In this document: positions 18,088 through 27,656 of the stretch, in pieces
Layout: each line of letters opens with the position of its first letter
Position numbering within the stretch: the first letter of the stretch is position 1
Assembly: GCA_021809755.1 (NCBI GenBank)
Contig: JAJZJZ010000002.1
Coordinates: forward strand, 31,731 to 95,730
Length of the DNA: 64,000 nt
Source: Thermoplasmata archaeon
GTDB taxonomy: Archaea; Thermoplasmatota; Thermoplasmata; Thermoplasmatales; Thermoplasmataceae
Reading direction: 5' to 3'
The notes under the pieces: model-generated
Database searches by the model: none
Told to the model about the DNA's origin: nothing
The model's input: the letters and a program-made list of their open reading frames with translations, nothing else
Position numbers and translations under genes: made by a program

Positions 18088-19314
18088 ATGAAAACGCAAG
18101 ACACGAAGCGGATAAGAGTTCTGATCTGGGTAACTCTTGCTGAAGTTCTTGCAATGAGCCTGTGGTTCAGTGCCTCAGCAGTGTCAAGCACACTTACTAC
18201 TGTTATGAACCTTTCTCATTATCAGGTACCATGGATTACCGCATCGGTTCAGATCGGGTTCGTTGTAGGGGCGATGTTGAGTGCAATCTTCGGCATACAG
18301 GATCGATTAAATCCCCGCCTAATGTTCCCAGCATCTGCAGTTCTGGCATCGGTTTTTAATTTGCTTTTTGTGTTTGAGGTACATATAGTTATACTTGGGT
18401 TTATCCTGCGGTTCCTCACCGGCATGTTTCTAGCAGGAATCTATCCAGTCGCCGTACAGTTCATATCTGCATGGTTCCCAAAGGGAAAGGGGTTGGCCAT
18501 GGGAATTTTGATAGGCGGGCTTACCCTCGGATCAGCGCTTCCAGAGTTCGTAGTTGGGCTATCTTTTGCAGGGACATGGCAAACATTCATCATGATAAGC
18601 TCAGGTTTGGCATTCGTGGCGGCTCTAATTTCAATCTTAACATTTCATGACCCACCAATGATTGTACGGCCGCAGAGGTTTTCATGGAGAAGTATTTCAA
18701 AAATTATAAAAAACAGATCTTTGATGTATGATAATTTTGGGTATTTTGGCCACATGTGGGAACTATACGCAATGTGGACATGGATACCGACCTTTTTGTA
18801 TCTCAGCTGGAATAATTATTTTACCGGACAGGCACTGTTGGAATATTCCACAATTGCCGCATTCGCTTCCATAGGAATAGCGGGGATAATAGGTGCCGTT
18901 GCCGGAGGATATATTGCCGATAAAGTTGGAAGAACTGCTGAAACAGCAGGATCAATGTTCATAAGTGGATTGTGCTCCGTGATCATAGGATTTACATATG
19001 GTGACATTCCGGCTATTACCTTCGCAATTGCATTCATCTGGGGGATAACCGTAATATCAGATTCCGCACAGTTTTCCACTGCCGTTACAGAGCTTGCTTC
19101 CAATGAATATGTGGGAAGTGCCCTCACATTTCAGATGGCCGTGGGATTCCTCCTTACCGTTGGTTCGATTGACCTTATTGGTTATATAGTTCCGGTTATA
19201 GGATGGAATTTTGCATTCTCCCTGTTGAGTATTGGGCCGCTCATTGGGATCATTAGCATGCTGAAGTTGAGGAAAAGGCCCGATTCAACTCTAATGGCAT
19301 TCGGGAGGAGGTGA
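18088..19314 (+). CDS. Major facilitator superfamily transporter
   Basis: Twelve hydrophobic helices over 408 residues, starting TLAEVLAMSLWFSASAV, with the MFS loop motif GGYIADKVGRTAE after the central loop. The N-terminal LWFSASAV segment is typical of the nitrate/cyanate/oxyanion-like MFS branch. The gene overlaps the downstream TauE-type gene by 4 bases and lies beside sulfur-transfer genes, so an inorganic or organic sulfur anion is a plausible substrate (inference only). ATG at 18088 gives the first helix immediately. Confidence 0.88.
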   Translation: MKTQDTKRIRVLIWVTLAEVLAMSLWFSASAVSSTLTTVMNLSHYQVPWITASVQIGFVVGAMLSAIFGIQDRLNPRLMFPASAVLASVFNLLFVFEVHIVILGFILRFLTGMFLAGIYPVAVQFISAWFPKGKGLAMGILIGGLTLGSALPEFVVGLSFAGTWQTFIMISSGLAFVAALISILTFHDPPMIVRPQRFSWRSISKIIKNRSLMYDNFGYFGHMWELYAMWTWIPTFLYLSWNNYFTGQALLEYSTIAAFASIGIAGIIGAVAGGYIADKVGRTAETAGSMFISGLCSVIIGFTYGDIPAITFAIAFIWGITVISDSAQFSTAVTELASNEYVGSALTFQMAVGFLLTVGSIDLIGYIVPVIGWNFAFSLLSIGPLIGIISMLKLRKRPDSTLMAFGRR

Positions 19315-20081
19315 GCGGAATAATAGAAAGCATTGGGATTTTTACCCTCATAGGAATAATAACAGGCATTCTTACGGGAATAACAGGATCGAGTGGTGTT
19401 ATAATTGTTGTTCCCAGCATGACGTTCCTTGGATATTCATTTCACATAGCGGTGGGTACGAGTCTGTTTGTCGATGTGATCACAACAGCTTCAGTAGTTT
19501 ATGTTTATACAAAAGGGAAAAAGATAGAGTGGCGCATAGGGCTCATTCTTGGAGGGGGTGCCTTAATAGGGGCACAAATCGGTGCCCATGTTGCAATCTT
19601 CATTAGCGATACTCCGCTTGAAATAATATTCACTATGGTTGCACTCATAATGGCACGGCAGTCGTTCCAAAGGGGAAAAAAGGGATTGAATATCAGGCAT
19701 CGTGATATTTCGCATCCAAATTGTCTTGGATTTTTAATCAGCTTACCAATAGGTATTATGACCGGAACGCTTGGAACCAGCGGTGGCATAATGTTCATAG
19801 CAGTCATGATGCTTTTATATTCACTGGATGCCAAGACCATGGTGGGAACTGCCACTCTATCCATGTTTGTTTCAGCAATGAGCGGTACCGCCGGTTATCT
19901 CGTACTCAACAGCGTTGATATAATCGGGGGATTAATCATAGGGGTTATATCACTAGTTTCCGGACTATATTTTGCGAGAAGAGCTCTTGGAATGGAAGAT
20001 AAAACTATCTATTATTTCCTTGGATCCGTGTTTATAATAGTTGCATTTCTCGAGGCGGTCAAGCTTGGCACAAATATTTAG
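19311..20081 (+). CDS. TauE/SafE-family sulfite/anion exporter
   Basis: The 256-residue protein has seven to eight membrane helices and the family's two Gly-rich repeats: GILTGITGSSGVIIVVPSM near the start and GIMTGTLGTSGGIMFIAVM in the second half. TauE/SafE proteins export sulfite, sulfoacetate or related anions. The GTG start overlaps the MFS stop by 4 bases and is preceded by GGGAGGAG, a strong ribosome site. Pairing with the MFS gene suggests an import/export unit linked to the adjacent sulfur operon. Confidence 0.9.
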   Translation: MSGIIESIGIFTLIGIITGILTGITGSSGVIIVVPSMTFLGYSFHIAVGTSLFVDVITTASVVYVYTKGKKIEWRIGLILGGGALIGAQIGAHVAIFISDTPLEIIFTMVALIMARQSFQRGKKGLNIRHRDISHPNCLGFLISLPIGIMTGTLGTSGGIMFIAVMMLLYSLDAKTMVGTATLSMFVSAMSGTAGYLVLNSVDIIGGLIIGVISLVSGLYFARRALGMEDKTIYYFLGSVFIIVAFLEAVKLGTNI

Positions 20082-20352
20082 ATTAACATGGTACATTCTA
20101 TAGTCGGACCAAAAACATAAAATCAGGGGGAATAGGAATTGAATGAATATATCGTATGCACCAGTGAAAGTATCACTTTTCCGATTCATCAACAGTATAA
20201 GAACATCCTAATACCACTAAGGGTGTATAATTTTCCCCTCTCAAATGTTAAAATAGGTCAAATATTCAGGGATAATGCGAATTTTAGGCATTATACAAGA
20301 GTTTACAATATTTAATAGCAAAACGTTTTAAATATTGACATGTTGCTTATAT

Positions 20353-21288
20353 ATGCTGGTAAGAGACATAGATCGAAAACTCGACATGCGGGTAATCCTC
20401 CGTCTAAGGCAAAACACCGAACTTTTCAATCTCACCAGGGAATTGAAAGGGAAATTCCCAGTATTCTTATTCAACCGCAACGAAGAAACATGGATGAGCA
20501 CATATTTTCCCAAGGAACAAAAAAACCAGAGGCTTGAAATCGTTCTGAAAACACTTCAGGGAATTGAAAAAGAAAACTCTTTTGTCATAGATTCAAGGAT
20601 AAACAATGTCAAAGACCTCAGGATTGTGAACAAGCTCATTGAAATCCCTTCATTTATTATCAACAGATCAGACATGAACAACGGCTTCCTGAATATATAT
20701 GCCAGATTCCACAGTACACACTTGCCCGATGTATCAGAGAACCTCTCAGCTTATACTGGCGATTTGGAAAATTCCAGAGTTGAATGGCTCGGACCGAATC
20801 CTGGAATAATAAAGACAATGGATCTCATAAATTCTGAATATCCCGTGTCGCTTGTCACTTATGTTGTAAAGCTTGAGGGGGAAAACAAAGCCTTGTCCGA
20901 ACTTGCAAATAACGCGAATACATTGGTTGAAATTAAGAACAGCCAGATGAGTGATGGCAAATTCCAGGCTGTGATGTACAGCAATTCAGATTTAACCAAA
21001 TTAATAAAAGGAATTAATGTGATATCAAAGGAGGACGGTATCTTTGAAATGCCCCTGACCGATGAAATTCTGGAGTTAGTGAGAGATGCATCAAACCGTG
21101 ATCACATAATGAGGCTGAGGTTCTTTATCAAACCAAAGGATGGAAATCTTGAAGTTACAGTTTTTCTCCCAAGTTCATTGCTCTATGAATATTATTCAGT
21201 TCTTTATAATTTAACAAGGAAGATGGGTGGAAGAATCATTACAAAATATATATTGCCATACACACCAGATGTCTGGGATTTCATTTAG
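20353..21288 (+). CDS. Hypothetical protein, about 311 residues, no family recognised
   Basis: I do not recognise this protein. It is soluble, mixed alpha/beta, with no signal peptide or membrane segment. The ORF track starts at TTG 20335; I prefer ATG 20353 (MLVRDIDRKLDMRV) because TTTTAAATAT at about 20327-20336 would act as a TATA box for a leaderless start there. The C-terminal third (IMRLRFFIKPKDGNLEVTV) has the look of a ligand or regulatory domain. Neighbours on both sides are separate transcription units. Confidence 0.75.
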   Translation: MLVRDIDRKLDMRVILRLRQNTELFNLTRELKGKFPVFLFNRNEETWMSTYFPKEQKNQRLEIVLKTLQGIEKENSFVIDSRINNVKDLRIVNKLIEIPSFIINRSDMNNGFLNIYARFHSTHLPDVSENLSAYTGDLENSRVEWLGPNPGIIKTMDLINSEYPVSLVTYVVKLEGENKALSELANNANTLVEIKNSQMSDGKFQAVMYSNSDLTKLIKGINVISKEDGIFEMPLTDEILELVRDASNRDHIMRLRFFIKPKDGNLEVTVFLPSSLLYEYYSVLYNLTRKMGGRIITKYILPYTPDVWDFI

Positions 21289-21477
21289 CCAGTCAAGTGT
21301 TATGGAGTCATAACACATGTGCTAATGAAAAGTTTATATTATTGGGTATTGCCCAGTCTGCAGAGATCATGGTAATTTTTCATTTCAAGAGAGTGACAAT
21401 GGAAAAGAACTCATATGCAATAGATTCGCGCGAGATATAGAGTAAAGCTAATTAATCATCTTGCACATTGCTATTCA

Positions 21478-24021
21478 ATGTCCTTTACAGGTTCAAAAAC
21501 GAGATTCATTGTTTCCATCATATCCATAGCCATTGTCCTTGTCATGATAAGTGTATCATTTGCAGGCATTCCGCCATTTTACAAACTGCTGAATCCAGCC
21601 ACCGGCATTATGGCACCCGGTCCATTACCTTATTCCCCTGGAGAGAAGAACCTTACAGTAAATGTAAATGGTGAAACATCAAATATTATTGTAAACATGC
21701 AATCCGATGGTTTCATAGGCATTGCTTCCAATAATACAAGAGGTGTCTATTATGAGCAGGGATACCTTGAAGCAAAATACCGTCTTGAAGAGATGACAAT
21801 TCTTGAACTGACTGCTCAGGGAAACCTTTCAAGCGTTGTTGGTCCATCAGTAGTATCCATGGACGTATTCTACAGAGAATTGATGGATAACCAGGTTGCA
21901 CAGGAGGAACTCAACAATCTATCAAGAACAGGTACCACATATCTGGCTCTTCAATATTTCGTTGAAGGTATTAATGCATACATCTCCAATCTGAATCCTG
22001 CTCAACTGCCCATACTGTTCAAGGTTCTCTCATTTTCTCCACAACTCTGGACAATAAAAGATGTTCTGGAGGTACAGCAGCTATTTCTCTGGGAAAACAG
22101 TGCAGGCGGTCTCGATCCAATATACTTCAATTACGCACTGGAAAAGATGCCGGAAAATGTGGTGAAGGCCTTATATCCGGCCTACCCTGCAGGGGTCCAG
22201 AATCCTATTGTACCATATTCTGTTAATCCATCCGTTTATAATGAACATGGGGACATTTCGAACCTTAGTCTTTACAATGCATCATGGTCTAATTACACCA
22301 AGCCGTTCACCAATATGGGAACATCTTCTGCAAACGTCGGCGGGCTTTCACTTTCGCAATTGCTGACAAGCATGAGATACCCATACAAAGATTTCGGCAG
22401 CAATGACTGGGCAGTTAACGGCCCCCTTACTAATAATCAGTCAGCCCTCATAGCGAATGATCCACATCTTACCACAAGCGTTCCTTCCATATGGATGGGT
22501 TTCCAGCTTGTGTCTCCAGGGCAGAATGTTGTTGGCGTGGTATTCCCAGGATTTCCCGGGGTTATTCTGGGGCACAATCCAAATGTTGGATGGGGGGCAA
22601 CAAACGGACAGGTTCAGGAGACCTATTTTTACGAAGAGTCGGTTAATGAGTCAAGACCATGGTACTATTATTCTAACAACTCATGGGTTCATTTTACAAT
22701 TTACAACGAAACCATAAATGTTAAGGGGGCTCACAGTGTTCAAATAGAAGTTAAAAGGGCTAATAACGGGGTTCTCGTTCAGAATGGATGCTTCCCCATA
22801 GCCATGGACTGGACAGGATTGTCACCATCCTATGAAATATCATTCTTCCTCCATATTGATAAGACAGGCAGCGTAATGCAGTTTCAGCAAAACGCTTCAA
22901 AATACTTTAAGGTAGCAATACAGAACTGGGCTGTTGCCGACATATATGGAAACATCGGTATCTTTCCATATGGAGATTACCCTATCATTGAAAAGGGGAA
23001 TCCAAGGGGTATTCTACCAGGTACTGGAGGATATAACTGGGTTGGCTTTATTCCAATCAATCAGGAGCCATATCTTTACAACCCATCAAGAGGCTATGTA
23101 TTCTCCGCAAACCAGATAACCGTTTCAAGCAATTATCCTTATTACGTTGGTTGGGACTACGAATCCGGATACAGAGCAGATGAAATTCATCTTCTGTTAA
23201 ATTCAACAAAAGGCTTTGATACAGCCAAAATGGAGGCCGTTCAATTAACAATTCACGATTATACAACAAACATATTCCTACCCAAGCTTATTAGCGCAAT
23301 GAAGGAGACAGGTTTCGGGAACTCAACCATATACAATGAACTCCAGAACTGGAACGGTAACATGACAATTAATTCCACGGCCGCAACAATATATTACTAC
23401 TGGATACAGAATTTTGTAAATGATGTTTTCTCTCCTTATATGACCTATTATAATATCACAGCATCTGAGGGTCTTGGTCAGGTATCATTCTTCCTTGGAA
23501 GTGACGACTATTACCATGGGCCACTAATAGAAGATTTGGTGAACTGGACAATGAACTATCCCGATGTTCAGTGGTTCTCAAACCCGGTAACCGGAGTTCA
23601 TGAAACAGCCACAAGCCAGATGATGCTTGCACTCAACAAAACCTTATCATACCTAAATAATAAATACGGAAAAATTTCAAATTCATGGCAGTGGGGGGAT
23701 ATTCATAAACGCTATCTGTCAAGTCTCTTTGGAATCAACTCATTCAACACATCTGAAATACCTGCTGCAGGAGACGGCAACACAATCAATGCAGCATATG
23801 GAACAATTTCCGACTTTGGTCCATCATGGAGAATGGTTGCAAACATGTCGCATGCATATACCAGCGTTGGAATATACCCGGGGGGAATATCGGAGAATCC
23901 CATAAGCCAGTATTATGAAAACGATTTCGTCCCATGGAACGATGGCATTTACTACCGGTTGATCCCGTTGACAGCACCTGCACAGTTCTTCTATATGTAT
24001 CCGGGAGGTGAAAGTCCATGA
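21478..24021 (+). CDS. Penicillin acylase family Ntn hydrolase (peptidase S45), secreted
   Basis: This 847-residue exported enzyme of the S45 family matures autocatalytically and hydrolyses amides such as acylated amino acids or acyl-homoserine lactones. An N-terminal hydrophobic segment (residues 8-28) serves as signal or anchor. The catalytic Ser is residue 308 in FGSNDWAVNGPLT, the expected GSNxW site where the beta chain would start. The beta-chain signatures ALIANDPHL and PGFPGVILGHNPNVGWGATN follow. The length is typical of archaeal homologs. A small membrane protein overlaps its 3' end by 4 bases. The natural substrate is not indicated. Confidence 0.92.
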   Translation: MSFTGSKTRFIVSIISIAIVLVMISVSFAGIPPFYKLLNPATGIMAPGPLPYSPGEKNLTVNVNGETSNIIVNMQSDGFIGIASNNTRGVYYEQGYLEAKYRLEEMTILELTAQGNLSSVVGPSVVSMDVFYRELMDNQVAQEELNNLSRTGTTYLALQYFVEGINAYISNLNPAQLPILFKVLSFSPQLWTIKDVLEVQQLFLWENSAGGLDPIYFNYALEKMPENVVKALYPAYPAGVQNPIVPYSVNPSVYNEHGDISNLSLYNASWSNYTKPFTNMGTSSANVGGLSLSQLLTSMRYPYKDFGSNDWAVNGPLTNNQSALIANDPHLTTSVPSIWMGFQLVSPGQNVVGVVFPGFPGVILGHNPNVGWGATNGQVQETYFYEESVNESRPWYYYSNNSWVHFTIYNETINVKGAHSVQIEVKRANNGVLVQNGCFPIAMDWTGLSPSYEISFFLHIDKTGSVMQFQQNASKYFKVAIQNWAVADIYGNIGIFPYGDYPIIEKGNPRGILPGTGGYNWVGFIPINQEPYLYNPSRGYVFSANQITVSSNYPYYVGWDYESGYRADEIHLLLNSTKGFDTAKMEAVQLTIHDYTTNIFLPKLISAMKETGFGNSTIYNELQNWNGNMTINSTAATIYYYWIQNFVNDVFSPYMTYYNITASEGLGQVSFFLGSDDYYHGPLIEDLVNWTMNYPDVQWFSNPVTGVHETATSQMMLALNKTLSYLNNKYGKISNSWQWGDIHKRYLSSLFGINSFNTSEIPAAGDGNTINAAYGTISDFGPSWRMVANMSHAYTSVGIYPGGISENPISQYYENDFVPWNDGIYYRLIPLTAPAQFFYMYPGGESP

Positions 24022-24383
24022 ACAAAAAAGTGTTATTTCTTCTTGCTTATGCTGTAAATCTCATTTCATCTCTCCTTCTTGCGGTATATGGATTATGGTA
24101 TCTTATCTTCATTCCCGCTTTGGCAATAGGGCTTATTTTTGCAGGCAGAGAATTCAAAGCATCCATTGCCGGTATATTTGGTGCCATAGGTGTCTTTTTT
24201 TCCATACTTGTTTACCAACCGGGATTTAGGATAGGGGAAGCATCCCTGCTTGCAGGAATAATAGGAATTCCCTTCGGTCCTGTTATTGTCATTCTGATTA
24301 TGCTTGTAATATCATTCCTTCTTGTATTTCTTGGAACAGAAATTGGTTGCTCAACAAGGAACTGGAAAGTGCAGAAGGTGTGA
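24018..24383 (+). CDS. Small four-helix membrane protein
   Basis: The 121-residue protein has about four hydrophobic helices and a short basic C-terminus. It starts with ATG overlapping the stop of the penicillin-acylase gene (ATGA), so it is co-translated with it. No family is recognised. It may help anchor or export the enzyme, but that rests only on gene order. Confidence 0.8.
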   Translation: MNKKVLFLLAYAVNLISSLLLAVYGLWYLIFIPALAIGLIFAGREFKASIAGIFGAIGVFFSILVYQPGFRIGEASLLAGIIGIPFGPVIVILIMLVISFLLVFLGTEIGCSTRNWKVQKV

Positions 24384-24569
24384 ATCTCAGGAATTTATCA
24401 CAAATTACAATTACAATTTCTTATTCGAGTAGAAGAAATATAATCTATTTATCTTAAGGCCATTCTGTTCTTCTTCTCATCAAAAGATAGATAAAAACAG
24501 CAATTTTAATAATTCAAAGACTTTTCCATTCTTTCAATTACAGAGAATTTTGGTATCGATTAGTAACAT

Positions 24570-25175
24570 ATGATTTACTTGAACGGTTACTCATACGTCA
24601 GTAACTATAATTCCAGTAGCGTCTCTGTCATAGCCGGCACAACAAATAAGGTTGTTTCAAATATTACGGTGGGATTAGATCCTATTGGGGCAGTCTTCGA
24701 TTCGTTGAATGGTTACATATACGTTACAAAAGGAAATTCATTTAACGTTTCTAGTCAAACAAGCCCTTATTGCGGCAGCCTTTCAGTGATAAATGGTTCA
24801 ACCAATAGCGTTGTTTCAGCAATTAACTTAGGATCGGACCCGATCGGTTCAACCTTTGACTCAGAAAACGGTTACATATATGTTTCAATTTCAGATACAG
24901 GCGAAATCTGCATAATAAACGGTTCAACAAACTGTGTTATTTCGGACATTCAAGTTGGAGTGAATCCATATGGGGTGGCATTTGATTCTTCCAATGGCTA
25001 TCCATATGTAACAAACTTCGGTTCAGGATCTGTAAGCATTATATACATCGAGAGTCCTTTTAAATCACCCGACCCTCCTGATCTGGGAACATATGCCCTA
25101 ATTGGCGGGGTTATTGCTACTGCAGGAATACTCACTACAGTTGTACTGATAAGGAGGAGAAAAAGCACTCCTTAA
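24570..25175 (+). CDS. YVTN beta-propeller surface protein, apparently N-terminally truncated
   Basis: The 201 residues contain about three to four YVTN-type propeller repeats (GYIYVT/GYIYVS, SVINGSTNSVVSAINLGSDP, GVAFDSSNGYPYVTN), then a Pro-rich linker and a C-terminal membrane anchor (TYALIGGVIATAGILTTVVLI) with basic residues. Such proteins are cell-surface displays in Thermoplasmatales and usually have a signal peptide and seven or more repeats. Here stops precede the ATG in frame and no signal peptide is present, so the gene is probably a truncated remnant of a larger one. Confidence 0.75.
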   Translation: MIYLNGYSYVSNYNSSSVSVIAGTTNKVVSNITVGLDPIGAVFDSLNGYIYVTKGNSFNVSSQTSPYCGSLSVINGSTNSVVSAINLGSDPIGSTFDSENGYIYVSISDTGEICIINGSTNCVISDIQVGVNPYGVAFDSSNGYPYVTNFGSGSVSIIYIESPFKSPDPPDLGTYALIGGVIATAGILTTVVLIRRRKSTP

Positions 25176-25748
25176 TCTATTTGAGATTTTTTAGCCAAAA
25201 TTAAGGTTTCCGTTACGCAAGTTAGGGCCAACATTCTGAAGAGGTTAAGTGAGCGTCTTAGAAAAGAATACCTCTGATAAACAGGAAGGCTAAGACAGAG
25301 GTATTACTCTCAATGATGAGAAACTACCATATTAAAAAAAGAGATAAGGATGCAATTTCTTAGACCTTTCTTTATGGATAGGTCTATATTCGATTAATAT
25401 TATTTATAGGAGAGATGAGACAGAGCATAGTGAATCAAGCAACCTTTATCGATGAGAAATACTAACTACCTTATGTCATCCTTCTATTCCGCAATTCTTT
25501 CTCCAATATAATTCCTCATCTACATATAAATACTGGAGTTAGGGTGTGTTTATTTTATCGCTTTCTTCAATTTTATTTCATGAAGGTAATAGCTGTGTTT
25601 CTTTGAAATATGGAATTCATGCATTAATCAGGGGGTTAAGTGACCGCCATAAAAAGAAGAAATTGCAAATCATATAACGGATAAACTTGCGGGTTAGAGA
25701 TTAAAAACATTGTTAAATATAATATCATATTATTGAACTGTATTTGTA
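25176..25748. other. 573-base intergenic region, no feature recognised
   Basis: AT-rich, many stops in all frames, no tRNA, CRISPR repeat or IS end seen. The phrase GGTTAAGTGA appears twice (about 25243 and 25632) in similar surroundings, which is too little to call a repeat family. Confidence 0.5.
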
Positions 25749-26141
25749 ATGAAGTCTAAGATTAGAGTCGAATTCTCAGCAGAGCAAATAACAGTAGGAG
25801 ATAGGAAATATGATCCTAAAAATTGCACTATTAAGGGTATTAAGGGAAAGAACAGAGCTGCTGGATACCTTTCCATAGCTCTCATAGCTATCACTTCATT
25901 CTTGACTTTCATATTTTTAATGAAAATTCTTCACCTAAGTGAAGCATCAATCTATTATTCAATCCTATTCAGTTCCACGGTCTTTATTGCTGTTCTTTGT
26001 TCAATATACATATATATTAATTATGTATTGAATTATCTTGGAATTTATTGTGATGGGAGATTAATATTTAAAGTTGGAAACATCCGACGCAACCGCAAAA
26101 TTAAAAGAACGATTGTAGATGTTTTTGAAAAAAATAGTTAA
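25749..26141 (+). CDS. DUF6232-like small membrane protein
   Basis: An N-terminal strand-rich stretch (IRVEFSAEQITVGDRKYDPKN) precedes two membrane helices (about residues 42-62 and 72-94) and a basic tail. The layout, a short sensor-like beta segment then two helices, resembles DUF6232 proteins and the 129-residue protein at 60070-60459, although pairwise similarity is weak. No operon partner is nearby. Function unknown. Confidence 0.65.
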   Translation: MKSKIRVEFSAEQITVGDRKYDPKNCTIKGIKGKNRAAGYLSIALIAITSFLTFIFLMKILHLSEASIYYSILFSSTVFIAVLCSIYIYINYVLNYLGIYCDGRLIFKVGNIRRNRKIKRTIVDVFEKNS

Positions 26142-26851
26142 ATCTAAGCTATGGGACATAGAGACTATTATTATGACAATCATTTTAACTCTATTTTGTC
26201 AGCTCCCCTCTCTTTACATTATCTGCCTTTTCTGCTCGATTGCCTTAAAAGAAATCGGCCCTCATTGATCGCAATCTGAGATTTCCTCTTCAGTGACCCA
26301 CCAGCTCAGGTTTCATCTTTTTTGTGATTTGTCAAACCACATGCTTTCCTAAACATTTCCTGTATCTTGTAAATGTGTCTGTTACACTGGTTGACTCGAC
26401 TATAGGTTTCCCTTGATGAGGTTTTTCGATTTTCTGGAAGAATAAATATTTATCTTCATCCCCCTTAGCAATGTCACTCATTCATATTCATTTGTTATGA
26501 TTTCTCAAAGAAAACACCACGCGTAATGAACAACCAAATCACCACTCCAAGCATTGTAAGTGGAAAGAATTAGTTGGCGATTTTGGTAAATATTCAATTG
26601 GCGTTGCCACTACGAATACATGAGGAAAATAGGAGTTAGAATCATTAAAACCAAACCGCAATGATGCATGGGATGTGACCATCTGAGAACCATATGATTA
26701 AAATGGTCACCTACAGTTCTATGAGGGGAACTTGACTAAACCTCCACCCTGACCTGGATGTCGGGTTTTGTTAAGAGAAATCTATCCAGTCCTCTACCCT
26801 ACCTCATCATAGGAAAATTCCTTAATTTTATTAAAAACATAGAAAGGAAGT
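26142..26851. other. Gene-free stretch with mobile-element debris
   Basis: No intact gene. The segment contains the solitary IS21 end at 26571-26609 and otherwise short broken frames. Together with the two transposase fragments to the right it marks a site of repeated insertion and loss. Confidence 0.5.
26571..26609 (+). mobile_element. Solitary IS21 right-end remnant
   Basis: TTGGCGATTTTGGTAAATATTC followed by AATTGGCGTTGCCA closely matches the right end of IS21 copy 1 (TTGGCGATTTTGGGGAATATTC, then ACTGGCGTTGACA at 3265-3300). No transposase gene or left end accompanies it, and the terminal TGACA is mutated to TGCCA. Confidence 0.75.
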
Positions 26852-27011
26852 GTTTCCATATCTTAAGTATCCAAATGTGGCTAAGACATCAGTTAAAGCG
26901 CAACAGCATTTCTCCATACAGTCATGGCTCTTCAAGCGTTGGTTCAAGACAAAAGAAGGATCATTGAACACATCATTCTGGTATTATCGCTATTTATCAA
27001 TAGGAATGTGA
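26852..27011 (+). pseudogene. Possible degenerate plus-strand gene tail
   Basis: In one plus-strand frame the segment reads FPYLKYPNVAKTSVKAQQHF and then SIQSWLFKRWFKTKEGSLNT before a TGA. The upstream frame is broken by several stops. It looks like the end of a lost gene, perhaps a transposase, since an IS21 remnant and a transposase fragment lie on either side. I could not name the family. Confidence 0.3.
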
Positions 27012-27061
27012 CAATGTAAATCAAGCTATGGCGGCAAAAGACTATTAGTATTCTGATCATT

Positions 27062-27517
27062 TTAAGCTGATTGTACCAGTTCTATTCTCCTCGCAATAGC
27101 TGCTTTTTCCATTACTTCGTCTGAAAATGGACCCGTTCTCAGTGTTCCCGATATGAGACTTTCTTTTCCTTTGTCCACAAGCTCAAGAATCTTCTTTCTT
27201 GTCATTGGATGAATCATATTCTTTCTCAATCCTCTCCTGTAACTTGCAAATTTGGAAGCTACATTAACTGATCCGAATACCAGTTTCACGTATTCAGGTA
27301 TTCCAAGATTCTGGAATATTGCAAGTTTATCGCCATTACGGGAAAGGAGTCTTCCCGTTGCAAGATTGCCTGTTCTTTTCCTTACATTGCGCCTGATCTT
27401 GCGGAAGAACTGTTCCATCGAATTGTTTGTCCTCGGTATTGTACCTTCCTTATTCTGTGCGAACAGATGCTTTTCCCATTTCTCGTATGCAGATATAATC
27501 TGTTTAGCGATATCCAT
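27062..27517 (-). pseudogene. C-terminal fragment of a transposase
   Basis: The 151-residue ORF contains PRTNNSMEQFFRKIRRNVRKRTGN, the late catalytic-Glu region of a DDE transposase (asparagine-rich, then Glu, then basic residues and a TG). The N-terminal DNA-binding domain and first two acidic residues are missing, and the frame opens only about 15 codons further upstream before a stop. It is an inactive fragment; the IS family is uncertain. Confidence 0.65.
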
Positions 27518-27656
27518 CTTGAAATGTTTTTCGCATATTGGGACAAAAATGAAAATTAATTAAGAAGCAGACCAATGTTCAAAATATTTGATTTCTATCC
27601 CTTCAACGGGAGGGAACAGTAAGCATCTACAAATAATAATATCACATCCATGAAAG

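Noticed and set aside
26758-26967. 69-codon plus-strand ORF
   Set aside because: A different frame in the same place gives a more protein-like segment (see the possible pseudogene at 26852-27011), and this ORF shows no family features.
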